Shown here: positions 52,682 through 61,699 of the stretch, piece after piece | Position numbering within the stretch: the first letter of the stretch is position 1 | Layout: each line of letters opens with the position of its first letter | Assembly: GCA_019637795.1 (NCBI GenBank) | Contig: JAHBUY010000002.1 | Location: forward strand, 682,001-746,000 | DNA: 64,000 bases | Source: a bacterium | GTDB lineage: Bacteria > Desulfobacterota > Binatia > HRBIN30 > CADEER01 | Reading direction: 5' to 3' | Position numbers and translations under genes: made by a program | The notes under the pieces: generated by a model | Databases searched by the model: none | Seen by the model: only the letters and a program-made list of their open reading frames with translations | What the model was told of the DNA's origin: nothing

Positions 52682-53039
52682 GGTGCGCGTTCGTCCGTTC
52701 GGACCGGAGTTCGAGGCCGTCCTCGCGGCAGCCACGCTGTCCATCAGCCGCGCCGGCTACAACACCTGCGCCGCGCTGCTGCGAGCGCGGACGCGCGCCG
52801 TGCTGGCGCCGGATCCGATCATGTCCGAGCAGACGTTCCGGGCACGGCGCTGTGCCGATCTCGGCTTGGCGCACGTCGTCGAGGGCGACGCGCCGTCGCG
52901 CGAGATGCTCGTCGCGGCCATGCGCGCGGCCATCGACGGGCCGCCGCCGCGGCACGACTTCGCTCTCGACGGCGCCATCGAGAGCGAGACGCGCATCGCT
53001 GCCACGCTCAACCCGGCGGGGATACCGAGGACTGCGTGA
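52682..53039 (+). pseudogene. GT28/MurG-like glycosyltransferase, C-terminal fragment
   Basis: Frame VRPFGPEFEAVLAAATLSISRAGYNTCAALLRA, AVLAPDPIMSEQTFRARR and ADLGLAHVVEG matches the C-terminal sugar-nucleotide domain of GT28-type glycosyltransferases (SRAGYNT and EQ motifs). The N-terminal half is absent; the frame upstream is IS91 sequence on the opposite strand. It is a truncated remnant, overlapping the GT92 fragment tail-to-tail. Confidence 0.7.
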
Positions 53040-53660
53040 GGGAAGACGTCCGTCCGAGGTGCGGCAAGTAGCGCGACAGGATCGGATCGAAGACGTCGTT
53101 GCGATCGTGATAGGCGAAGTAGTCGACGCTGTCGTAGCGCCTCGTCCCCTCCATCATGCGCGACTTTCTGGCGAACTCCTCGCGCGACTTGATCGGATAG
53201 TGGTTGATGCGCAGCTGCTCGACCGAGATCTTCGAGCTGGTGCTGTCGGCCGCGAACGGATCGAAATAGCGCACGGCCGGTCCGAGCAGACGGTAGAGAG
53301 GTCTGAGCTCTTTCTTGAAGCGCGGCCGCGGGATCGGGCGGACGCGCTCCCCGGTCTCGTCGACGGCGACCTCGCCGCCGCGGTAGGCGAAGTGATGGCA
53401 GTTGACCGGCGCCACGGCGCGCCTGGGATCGACGATCGATTTGACGCGTCGATTGCGGATCCAGTCGGCGGGTGCGCGCCGCGGGAAGCGGGCGATGACC
53501 GGCTCCGGCGAGGCGTGCATCTGGCCGTTCGAACCGTAGACCTGCCAGCGCACGACGACGCCGGGAAACTCCTCGAAGCGCCGCAGGGTCGGGATCAGTG
53601 TCCACTCGCACGGCGCGAAGAGAAACTCGTCGATGTCGATGCAGGTCAGCCAGCGTGCCT
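53008..53660 (-). pseudogene. Glycosyltransferase family 92-like, 5'-truncated
   Basis: Frame begins without a start as KARWLTCIDIDEFLFAP (DxD-type IDIDEF), continues FEEFPGVVVRWQVYGSNG, HHFAYRGGE, and ends VEQLRINHYPIKSREEF...YDSVDYFAYHDRNDVFD, the GT92 pattern with a natural C-terminus. About 100 N-terminal residues are missing; only 67 bp separate it from the helicase stop. It may still start at an internal GTG (181 residues), but lacks the acceptor part. Confidence 0.72.
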
Positions 53661-53727
53661 TGCAAGAAGGTCTCCAACTCGCGCGCCGCGCTCACGCTCG
53701 CGGGTGGGCAGCGCGCGATCACGGTGC

Positions 53728-56412
53728 CTACCAGCCGCGCGAGAGTCTCTCGACCACGTCCTTGCGCGACAGCACCTGGGCGCACTTCTCCCACGGTTCG
53801 CCGGACGGGTCGACGGTGTCGGCGTAGCGGATGTCGAAGGCGTTGGCGCGCTGGCGGCGCTCGATGAGCTCGCTCAGCCGCAGGTCGAGCTGTTCGATGT
53901 CGGTAATCCAGTCGTCTTCGATGACGTCGGGCAGCGAGCCGAAAATGTCGTAGCGGTCGCGCATGCGTGCCGACAGCCGCTCGTAGACCTGCTCGTCGCG
54001 GGTGCCGTGGTAGACGAGGTTGAGCATGTCGACGCTGTCGCGCGTCTGGCCGAAGCGCTTGATGCGGCCGAGGCGCTGCTCGAGGCGTGAGGGGTTCCAC
54101 GGCAGGTCGACGTTGATGAGCGTGCCGAGGGTCTGGAGGTTGAGGCCCTCGCAGGCGGCGTCGGTCGCCACCACCAGACGCAGCTCGCGATCGCGCACCG
54201 CCCGCTTGATGAGCTCGCGCTCGACGCTCGCCTGGCGCTCGTCGCACAGCATGCGGCTGCGGCTCGCGCCGGCGTAGAGGCCGATCGGCTCGCCGGGCAG
54301 CTTCGCCGCCAGCGCCTCGGCGACCCAGCGAGCGGTGTCGTAGAATTGGCTGAAGATGATGCAGCCGTGACGCAACCAGAGCGGCGCACCGGTCAGGTAG
54401 TGCACCACCGCTTCGAACTTCGGATCGACGGGACGCTCGCGCAGGTGACCGAGCACTCGCTCGAGCGCGTCGCGCTCGGCGTCGGTCAGGTCGCTCGGCA
54501 CCGGCGGCTGATCGTCGTCGTCCTCCTCCGCTCCGCCGTCTCGGCCGAGCAGCGTCAGCGCGGTCGCCTGGCCAGCCGCCAGGCTGGAGCAGATGCGCTG
54601 CAGAAGCAGGCTTTCCATGAAGCCCGCCGCCCGCGCCCGTTGGCCGAACAGGTCCGTGAACTCCTGCGCCGCCGCATAGGCGGCGTCGATGGCGCTGCCG
54701 GTGAGTAGTCCCTGACCGATGAACAGCGCCGACTGATCGGCGCGGCGCGGGTGGATGTCGACGGCGATGCGCGGCAGCAGGCCGCGCGCCTCCAGCGTCG
54801 CCCGCTTGCGCAGGATGGTGTGGCGGACGATCGGATTGTGGCGCTGGAAGAAGCCCAGTCCGTTGACGGTTCCCTCGAGGCGCTCGCCCAGCTCGTCGCG
54901 GGTGAAGCGGTCGACGGCCGTGAGGTCGCGACTGCTGAATGCCTGCGCATCGCCGATCCCGAGGTCGCTGCGGACGTGGTCGAAGAGCGGATCGTCGGCG
55001 CGTGGCGGCAGCGGGTTGCGGATCAGATCCCAGGCCTCGTCCTCGTCGGTGACCCGCCGCCCACCGGTCACCAGGTCGAGGGCGGTGCGCGGCGAGCGCC
55101 AGCGGCTGCCTGGCCGGCCGAGCACGTGCTCGGCGCCGCGCGCCAGCACGTCGAGCAGATCCCACAGCTCGGCGACGTCGGTCTGCACCGGCGTGGCGGT
55201 GCCCAGCAGGACGTGGCGGGCGTGCTCCGCCGCCGTCTGCATGAAGGCCAGGAGGTTGTTGGGCTGACCGGCGTTGCGCCCGACGCCGCCGGCGCGCCGG
55301 GCGCGATGCGCCTCGTCGAGCACCAGGGTGCCGTAACGCCGGCCGAGCAGGTGCTCGCGCTCGGCGGTCGGCTGGAAAACCAGGCCGGTCGAGACGATGC
55401 CGATCTGGTATGGGCAGCGCGCCACGTCCTCGGCGCCACGCGTGCGGATCTCGTGCCCGGTGTGGTCGAGCCAGGTCTTACGGCGGGTCCACACCGCCGA
55501 GGGGACGCCGAGCTTGTCCCACAGCTCGACCTGCCATTGCTGGGTCAGGGTCGCCGGACAGAGGATCAGCACCGGGCCGTCGCCGAGCAGGCTGGCCAGC
55601 ACGGCCGCCGCCGCCAGCGACAACGTCTTGCCCAGGCCGACCTCGTCGGCCAGCAGCAGCCGCACCGCTGGATGGGCCTCGCGGTGTTGCATGAACAGCG
55701 TGACGAAGGACTGCTGCCACGGCATCAGCGCCTCGCCGCGCGCATAGATCGGCGCCTCGGCCATCGCCGCGGCCGCCACGGCGTCGGGCGGCACGTCCTC
55801 GACGCGGCGGAACTCGACCCGTCGGGCGCAGCGGTCGACCTCGTCGATGATCGCCTCCGGCAGCGGGATGCCCTGCGCCCACAGGTACTCGAACTCCTGG
55901 CGCACCCAGGTCACCGCCGCCGGGTCGTCGTCCTCCCAGACGATCTCGTAGTGCTCGCCCCAGCCCGGCCGGGTCTCGTTGTTGCTGCCGATGAACGCCA
56001 GCGCCGAGCCGTCGCGCTGCTCGATCACCCCTGCCTTGCCGTGCAGGAAGGGCGTCGTCGTCCGGCCGACCACCCGCACCTGCAAATTGCCGCGCACCAG
56101 CAGCGCGTGGAGCTTGCGGTAGCGGTCGCGGCCGAGCACGCTCTCCGCCTCCGGCGGCCGCTCGAACCACTTCTCGCGCAGCGCCATCGCCTGCTGCGCG
56201 GCGCTCCTGGCCACCGACAGGTCGCGCGGATCGAGGTCGCTGTTGCACACCACCCGCACCTGCTCGATCGCCGCCAGGTCCTCGTAGACCAGCTCCAGCA
56301 GCGAGCTGCGGAAGTAACCGGCGATACGGTCGTAGCGCCGCGCGCCGAGCAGCCGCTCGCGCAGAAAGAGATGGTCGAGGCGGCCCTGCCGCGACGAGAA
56401 GCGGCGGATCAT
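53728..56412 (-). CDS. PLD-SNF2 helicase of Hma-like anti-phage system
   Basis: 894 residues. The N-terminus (about 1-200) is a phospholipase D-like nuclease domain with FLHGKAGVIEQRDGSALAF (H124, K126) and IGSNNET. The SF2/SNF2 helicase follows: DEVGLGKT (256-263), DEAH (366-369), GTATPVQT, and the C-terminal lobe with ATDAACEGLNLQ and WNPSRLEQRLGRIKRFGQ. The pairing with DUF1156 methylase, DUF499 ATPase and DUF3780 is that of helicase-methylase-ATPase defence operons. Its ATG overlaps the methylase stop by 4 bp. Intact. Confidence 0.9.
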   Translation of the reverse strand: MIRRFSSRQGRLDHLFLRERLLGARRYDRIAGYFRSSLLELVYEDLAAIEQVRVVCNSDLDPRDLSVARSAAQQAMALREKWFERPPEAESVLGRDRYRKLHALLVRGNLQVRVVGRTTTPFLHGKAGVIEQRDGSALAFIGSNNETRPGWGEHYEIVWEDDDPAAVTWVRQEFEYLWAQGIPLPEAIIDEVDRCARRVEFRRVEDVPPDAVAAAAMAEAPIYARGEALMPWQQSFVTLFMQHREAHPAVRLLLADEVGLGKTLSLAAAAVLASLLGDGPVLILCPATLTQQWQVELWDKLGVPSAVWTRRKTWLDHTGHEIRTRGAEDVARCPYQIGIVSTGLVFQPTAEREHLLGRRYGTLVLDEAHRARRAGGVGRNAGQPNNLLAFMQTAAEHARHVLLGTATPVQTDVAELWDLLDVLARGAEHVLGRPGSRWRSPRTALDLVTGGRRVTDEDEAWDLIRNPLPPRADDPLFDHVRSDLGIGDAQAFSSRDLTAVDRFTRDELGERLEGTVNGLGFFQRHNPIVRHTILRKRATLEARGLLPRIAVDIHPRRADQSALFIGQGLLTGSAIDAAYAAAQEFTDLFGQRARAAGFMESLLLQRICSSLAAGQATALTLLGRDGGAEEDDDDQPPVPSDLTDAERDALERVLGHLRERPVDPKFEAVVHYLTGAPLWLRHGCIIFSQFYDTARWVAEALAAKLPGEPIGLYAGASRSRMLCDERQASVERELIKRAVRDRELRLVVATDAACEGLNLQTLGTLINVDLPWNPSRLEQRLGRIKRFGQTRDSVDMLNLVYHGTRDEQVYERLSARMRDRYDIFGSLPDVIEDDWITDIEQLDLRLSELIERRQRANAFDIRYADTVDPSGEPWEKCAQVLSRKDVVERLSRGW

Positions 56413-57575
56413 GCCCCCAGCCGTTCGCCTCTCACCAGGTCGCGCAGCACCCGCGCCGCCGCCGCCTCCTCGGGCCGCAGGCGCGCGAGCGTCGCCGCCA
56501 GGTAGGCCGCCACGGCGATGATCTCGGCGCGCCGGGCGAGATAGCCCGGCACGTTGTCGCGCAGGTGGCTCATGACCTCGTCCGCCTCCACCTCGGTCTC
56601 CAGCTCGAACAGCGCGTAGAGCACCGCCCGCAGCAGCGAAGCGCCGAAGCCGTCACCGCCAAAACCGGCGTGCTTCAGGTCGCGCGCCGACTTCAGCCGC
56701 GCGTCGTTGGGCCGCATGCTGGCCATCAGCGACTGCCAGTCGCCGGCGCGGAAGGCCTTGGCGAAATTCTGGTAGGCGTCGAGCTTGCGCCCGCCGCGCG
56801 CCTCGCGGTCGAGCATGCGCAGGTAGAAGCGCTCGGCGCCGACCAGCCGCTCCCAGACCTTGGCGTCGAGGCCGTCGGGCACCAGCACCTCGTTGGCGAT
56901 GCCGACCGCGAAGTCGATCAGCTCGTCGACGATGCCGCGCTCGCCCTCGACCCGCGGCCGCAGCGCCTCACGCGTCATGTCGGTGCCGTCGATGGTCGTG
57001 TAGCCGGTCAGCACCCGCAGCGCGGCGGCGTAGCCGGCCATCTGCAGGTCGTCGTCCGAGAACAGGTTCTCCGCCCGCCCGGCCGCCGAGGCGCGCTGGT
57101 TCAGACCGACCATGGTTTCGATCTGCCGCCGCACCTCGTCGCGCACCTCGAGCACCAACTCGTCCTTGTAGGCGCAGCGGCCGTCGCCGCGCTTGCGCAG
57201 TACGAGAATCACGGTGCCCTGCACGTAGCCTCCCTGCTTGAGCTCCGAGTTGGTCTCAGTGGCAATGTACCACGCCGCCGTCACCCGCAGCGCGGCCGCC
57301 CAGAAGATGCCCGCCATGTCGCCCCACACGCCGGTATCCTGATGGGTGAACATGACGATCTGCAGGCCGTTGTCCGGCATGTGACCGGCCAGCGCTGAGT
57401 AGGCAGTAACCATCTCGCGGCGGAAATCCTCGCCCGCGCCCTTGATGGCGAGACTGCGCCGGCTGTCCCATACCCAGTCACGAAATGGCGCCGGCGGATT
57501 CCGGCGCAGCCAAGCGATGAAGTACTCGGTGATCTCGTCGTAGCTATTGAGTCTCGCAGAATATAGTGACGGGAT

Positions 57576-58585
57576 CTAGAACAGCTCCGCTTGCTGCCAG
57601 AAGGCGGTCACCAGCGTGGGGCGGCGCTGCATTCGGCGCAAGGCGCGGCGCGCCACGGTGGTGAGCTGCGAGAAGTCCTTCGGACAGAAGTTGGGCAGCT
57701 CATGCTTCTTCCAGTACCCCCAGATGTATTCCACGGGGTTCAGCTCCGGCGCGTAGGCGGGCAGGTACTCCAGGTGAATCGCGCCGCGCTGGCGAGCGAT
57801 GAAGTCCTTCACCAGTCGACTGCGGTGCTGCCGCAGCCCATCCCAGATGATGAGCAGCTTGCCGGGGAGGGCCCGTTGGAGACGGCCCAAGAAGTCGACG
57901 ATCTCCGGACTCTTGATCGTGCCGGGGTACAGCCGGAAGTAGAACTGCCACCACGTTACGCCCGCGATCGCCGAGAGCGTCTTCCAGTGGAAGTGATACT
58001 GGAGGACCGGGGTCTGCCCCCGCGGCGCCCATGTCCGACAGCGGTGCGGGCGCTCACTGAGTCCGCTTTCATCGATGAAGACGATGGTGCGCCGCTCGCG
58101 GCGGGCTTTTTTTTAAGGGCGGGCCAGTGCTCGCGTTTCCACCAGCGGATACGGGCTTCGTCGCGCTCCAGGGCGCGCCCGGTCGGCCGCTGGCAGCTCC
58201 ACCCGAGCTGCCGGAGCAAGCGCCAGACGTGGCCGGGATGGAAGCGCTCCGCGAACTCCTGCTCGATCAGCTCCGCGACGCGCCCGGTGGTCCACAACCC
58301 GGTGGGGTATCCGAGCGCTTCCGGGCCGCGCTGCAGGGCGCGTTCGAGCTGGCGGCGTTGCGAGGCGGTCAGGCGCGGTGGGCGCCCCGCGCGCCCCGCC
58401 TTCTTCAGCCCGGCCCGCCCGTGGGTCGCCAACTGCTGCACCCAGCGACTCACCGACTGGCGATGGACGCCCACCCGCCGCGCCACCTCGGCCGGTTTCA
58501 CCCCGGCCTTCAGTAACCGCGCGGCCTCCAGTCGCCGCCGTTCCAACTCATCAAAATCCCGCTTCACCCCCGCCGGATTTCCCAT
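57576..58585 (-). CDS. IS630-type transposase (frameshifted, probably programmed)
   Basis: Frame 1 from ATG 58585 gives the helix-turn-helix part (LKAGVKPAEVARRVGVHRQSVSRW) through a homeodomain-like region to LKKK; a -1 shift at an A8 run joins it to the catalytic part: TIVFIDESGLS (D), LLIIWDGLRQHRS (D), NPVEYIWGYWK (E), the complete DDE triad. The total is about 335 residues, normal for IS630. Without the shift the first frame gives only an Arg/Ser-rich tail. -1 frameshifting is common in the family. Confidence 0.85.
58107..58114 (-). promoter_or_regulatory. Slippery A8 frameshift site
   Basis: Run of eight A on the coding strand (CTT AAA AAA AAG). A -1 slip reads AAA then GCC CGC and continues the DDE catalytic frame. 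A GC-rich stretch follows that could fold and stimulate slippage. Confidence 0.75.
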
Positions 58586-60443
58586 GGATCGTCGTGTATC
58601 ACATCCGCCGCTCAATGTCACTATATTTTACGATACTCAATAACGGCATCGGCATAGGGTGGATCGGTAACATGCAGGTCGGAGTCGGTCTGCCAATCGG
58701 ACGCAGGAGCCGTAACGATAGAACGCACATTGCCGCTAAGGAGCGGGAAGCTCTTCACTTCGTTCGCCAGAACGGACTCTCGCATGTGATGGAACGATTT
58801 CGCCCCGTAGTTCCAAAGCACGTTCAGGGCTTGGTTGTAGAAGACCTGTTCGACCGAATCCCCAGGCAAGCCGCCACCGGGTGTTAGTCGAGCCGATCCC
58901 ACATGCCAGCGGCAGAGTCGCCCCGAACGGTCGGCGAGCGTACAAATGTCGAACGCCAGCGCACCCGCGACCTCATCGTTGTCGCCCTCCGCCCGGCAAG
59001 CCTCGCCGTACATCGCGTTGCAGAGCAGGCTGCGCGGCGTGAAGAGGTGGTGCCAGTGCGTCCAGCCGCGCTCCCGCAACAGCCGTGCGGTCTCGTCCCC
59101 AGGCTCGATGGCCATGTCGGGGACGAGCCCCTGCGCTTGCCAGCCGGCCAGGTTGGCGCGGACGATCTCCTCGATGCGCCGCTCGCGCGCCAGGTCGGCT
59201 TCAGTCACAGAGCGGAAGAAGATCTCTTCGCTTTCACGCCGTAGCCACTGGATGCAGTACAGGCGCTCCTGGAAGACGTCGTCCGGGCGCGGAACGATAT
59301 CCGTCTTCTCCCAGCGGCGCAGGTCGTTGACCGTCGCGCCGCCCTCGCGCCGGTCGCCGCGCAGGGTGCGGATGGGGACGCGCCGCTCGACCCCGTCGAG
59401 CGCGTACACCATGTGGCCGTCGCGCACCGTGCCGCGCGCGGCGCGCTCGAGCTCGGCGTCGCTGGCGTCGCCGGCGATCTCGATGGCGAAGCGCCGCTCG
59501 GCGGGGACGGGCACCAGACGGGCGACCGTGCGGCGGTTGCGGCTGATGACCCATGAAGCGGCCAGCGGCACCAGCCAGCCGGTCTCGGGGCAGCGGGTCT
59601 CGACGCAGTACAAGTAGGCCTTGGCGCGGTTGCCGTGCTCGTCGTGCTCGATGCCGAGGCGGGTGACCTCGGCGTCGACGCGCTCGACCACTCGCTGCTG
59701 GGCGGCGGCGATGCGCGCCCGCGTCGCCTCGTCCCCGCCGACGATGTGCAGCGCCCCCCAGGTGAGCATGCAGGCGATGGGGTTGAGGTCGCTGGCGTAG
59801 ACGTCGCAGCCCAGGCGCGCCGCCTCGAACGGAATCGAGCCGCCGCCGGCGAAGGCGTCGCCGAGCCGCGGCCGGTGGCCGAAGCGCAGGATGCCCATCT
59901 GCTCGACCAGCTCGGCGTGCGAGCCGGCGGCGGTGCCGAGGTGGGCGTTCACCGCCTCCCAGATCCCGGCATAGGCCGCGGCCGGCAGCTCCTCGGGGCG
60001 GCGGCTGCGCTTCTCCAGGCGGCGGTCGTAGGGCATGCGCGCCAGCACCTCGGCCTGCAGCCGCCGCCGCTCGGCGCCGCTCACCCGCCAGCGGCCGTCG
60101 GCGTCGAGGAGCTGGTCGCGCAGCGGCCCGCCCCACGCCTCGACGTCGGCGGCGTCGAGCTTCTTGAGGCGATGGGCGAAGGCGTCGTCGTCCATCGCCA
60201 TCAGCTTCTCGAACACCTCGAGGTCCTGCTCGGTGTCACCGCTCGCCGGCAGCAGGGCGCCAAGCACGCAGGCGCGCACCAGCACCAGCGGCTTGCGGCC
60301 CTTCCAGTAGCTGCCGAGCGCGGTCAGCGTCTGGCCGGCGTTGGCCTTGCGCTCGCACTGCGCCTCGATCGAGACCTTCTGGGCGGGGAAGGCGACCTCG
60401 ATCAGCGACGGCCGGTCGCGCCAGGCCAGGGGCTCGACCGGCA

Positions 60444-60683
60444 TCAGTGGCGCGGCGGCCGGCGCCGCGCCGGCCGCCGGCGCGCGCCGGTGGCCCGCAG
60501 GGCCACCTCGAGCTCGTCGGCAGTCAGGGAGCGGAAGAGCGCGTCGCGCTCGCGGGTGTAGTCGCCGAAGCCGCTGGTGAACTGGGCGAGGAAGCGGGCG
60601 GTGTCCGCCACGCCGAGGTCGCGGGTGAGCGCGGCCAGGCCAGCGTGGGTGATGTCGACCAGGGCTCTGCGGCGGGGGGTCAT
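60444..60683 (-). CDS. Small protein in the defence operon, PIN partner
   Basis: 79 residues: ITHAGLAALTRDLGVADTARFLAQFTSGFGDYTRERDALF, then a basic C-terminal tail (RRRPARRRPPRH). The DLGxxxxxRFLxQF..G.GDYTxER pattern recurs in small proteins encoded beside PIN-domain genes, so it may be an antitoxin-like partner. ATGA overlap with the PIN gene and TGATG overlap with the methyltransferase place it tightly in the operon. Confidence 0.7.
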   Translation of the reverse strand: MTPRRRALVDITHAGLAALTRDLGVADTARFLAQFTSGFGDYTRERDALFRSLTADELEVALRATGARRRPARRRPPRH

Positions 60684-61120
60684 GTTAGCAGCTCCACGAT
60701 CAGTTGCTCGGGCGTCACCGCCCGTGTGCCGAGCGTAGCCAGCGCCCGCGCCCGCCTCAACAGGCGATCGTCACACGTACAGAAGAAATCGGCGCGCCCC
60801 TCGATCGCCGACGCCAGATGCGCGGCATCCAGCGGCTTGAGCCCGGCCGTGCACAAGGCTCGCGTGCGCAGTTCGACGGCTGGCGAGACCTCGACCACGA
60901 CGGTGGCGCGGGCCAGCACCTGGGCGGCGAAATCGCGCCGCAACGGGTGCGGGTTCCGCTCCATCTCGAAGAACAACGAGCGCGATGCCAGCAGCTCGGC
61001 GGCGCCGCGCTCGCAGGCCGACAGGATGGCCAACACCGCCTCGGCCTCGACGGCGATGCGCGCCTGGCTGCGGTCGTCGAGCGGGCGCTGGATGCTGCAC
61101 ATGTCGAGGTACAGCCGCAT
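60680..61120 (-). CDS. PIN-domain protein (putative RNase)
   Basis: 146 residues with the PIN acidic set: D6 in RLYLDMCSIQRPL, Asp in LKPLDAAHLASA and the FFCTCDDRLLRRA Asp pair. PIN domains are metal-dependent RNases, often toxins. Embedded between DUF3780 and the small partner with 3- to 4-bp gaps/overlaps, so it is expressed with the defence genes and could provide an abortive RNase output or act as a guard module. This role is inference. Confidence 0.85.
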   Translation of the reverse strand: MRLYLDMCSIQRPLDDRSQARIAVEAEAVLAILSACERGAAELLASRSLFFEMERNPHPLRRDFAAQVLARATVVVEVSPAVELRTRALCTAGLKPLDAAHLASAIEGRADFFCTCDDRLLRRARALATLGTRAVTPEQLIVELLT

Positions 61121-61123
61121 CCG

Positions 61124-61699
61124 TCAGACGGCGGAGTCGGCGAACAGCGACAGCGATTGCTGCCGGGTGCGGCGCCCGCGGCGCGGCGCCGGCGCGGCGG
61201 CATCGACCGGATTCTCGGTCAGGGCGAAGCGCAGCGCCTTGCGCCAGCCGATGCCGGCGTCGTCGACGCCGCCGCTGGCGGCGGCCGTCATGGTGAACAG
61301 CCACCAGCGCTCCTCCGGCTTGAGCCCCGACCAGTTGGTGACCGCCGCCGGGACCAGCTCGAGGGCGGCCTCCTCGACCGCCCAGGCGAGCACGCAGAGC
61401 TCCTTGCCGAGCAGCCGCTCGACCTTGTTCTCGCCGACGCTCCAGCGGCTGGGCGCCATGCCCTTCTCCTTCAGCCGCTCGTTGAAGATGCGCCGCACGG
61501 GGTCGGCGATGGCGCTCCACTTGACCCGCGCCAGCTCGACCCGCTCGATGCTGTCCGGCGTGCCAGCGTGGCCGGCGCGAAGGCCGAACTGCTCGACGAT
61601 ACGCACCGGCTCGTCGCGACCGCGCGGCACGTCGACCACCATGTGATGTGGGTCGACGGCATCCGGGCAGCCGAAGCCGACGGTGGTGGGCTTCCTCAC
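61124..61699 (-). CDS. DUF3780 anti-phage-associated protein
   Basis: 191 residues from GTG 61699: TTVGFGCPDAVDPHHMVVDVP, the RVELARVKWSAIADPVRRIFNERL and KEKGMAPSRWSVGENKVERLLGKELCVLAWAVE motifs are those of DUF3780, known from operons with DUF499 and DUF1156 proteins. No enzymatic motif. The C-terminal tail is basic (RRGRRTRQQSLSLF). Overlap with DUF499 stop (GTGA). Confidence 0.88.
   Translation of the reverse strand: MRKPTTVGFGCPDAVDPHHMVVDVPRGRDEPVRIVEQFGLRAGHAGTPDSIERVELARVKWSAIADPVRRIFNERLKEKGMAPSRWSVGENKVERLLGKELCVLAWAVEEAALELVPAAVTNWSGLKPEERWWLFTMTAAASGGVDDAGIGWRKALRFALTENPVDAAAPAPRRGRRTRQQSLSLFADSAV

Larger units (their letters stand above)
57547..58640 (-). mobile_element. IS630-family insertion sequence, complete
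   Basis: 1094 bp flanked by TA duplications (57545-57546 and 58641-58642), the Tc1/mariner-type target. Terminal inverted repeats are 24 bp, 21 identical (57547-57570 and 58617-58640; both end TTGAGT...AATATAGTGAC). One transposase on the minus strand read through a frameshift. All parts needed for transposition appear intact, so the insertion looks recent and possibly reversible. Confidence 0.93.
56409..60444 (-). pseudogene. DUF1156 DNA methyltransferase, split by IS630 insertion
   Basis: The intact gene would encode 979 residues. N-part (58643-60444): DUF1156 domain, SAM motif GDAFAGGGSIPFEAARLGCDVYA (about 195-217) and the catalytic DPPYADAV at about 594-601. C-part (56409-57544): SYDEITEYFIAWLRRNPPAPF onward to a natural stop. 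The IS630 element (57547-58640) and one TA lie between; removing them joins the parts in frame with no lost base. The N-part now ends IEYRKI with a stop inside the element. Predicted adenine- or cytosine-modifying enzyme marking self DNA. Inactive as it stands, since motifs after DPPY are separated. Confidence 0.93.

Noticed and set aside
53008..53553. Treating the GT92-like frame as an intact 181-residue gene
   Set aside because: Family-typical sequence continues upstream of any start codon (IDIDEFLFAP) and then breaks off, so it is a 5' truncation.
52757..55165. Large minus-strand frame spanning helicase, GT92 and GT28 regions
   Set aside because: Runs out of frame through the helicase and has no domain similarity; shadow frame.
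57591..58643. Plus-strand open frame across the IS element
   Set aside because: Antisense of the DDE transposase; no recognisable motif.
58643..60444. Methylase N-part as an intact shorter methyltransferase
   Set aside because: It ends in IS-encoded residues right after DPPY, and the missing C-part lies in frame across the insertion.
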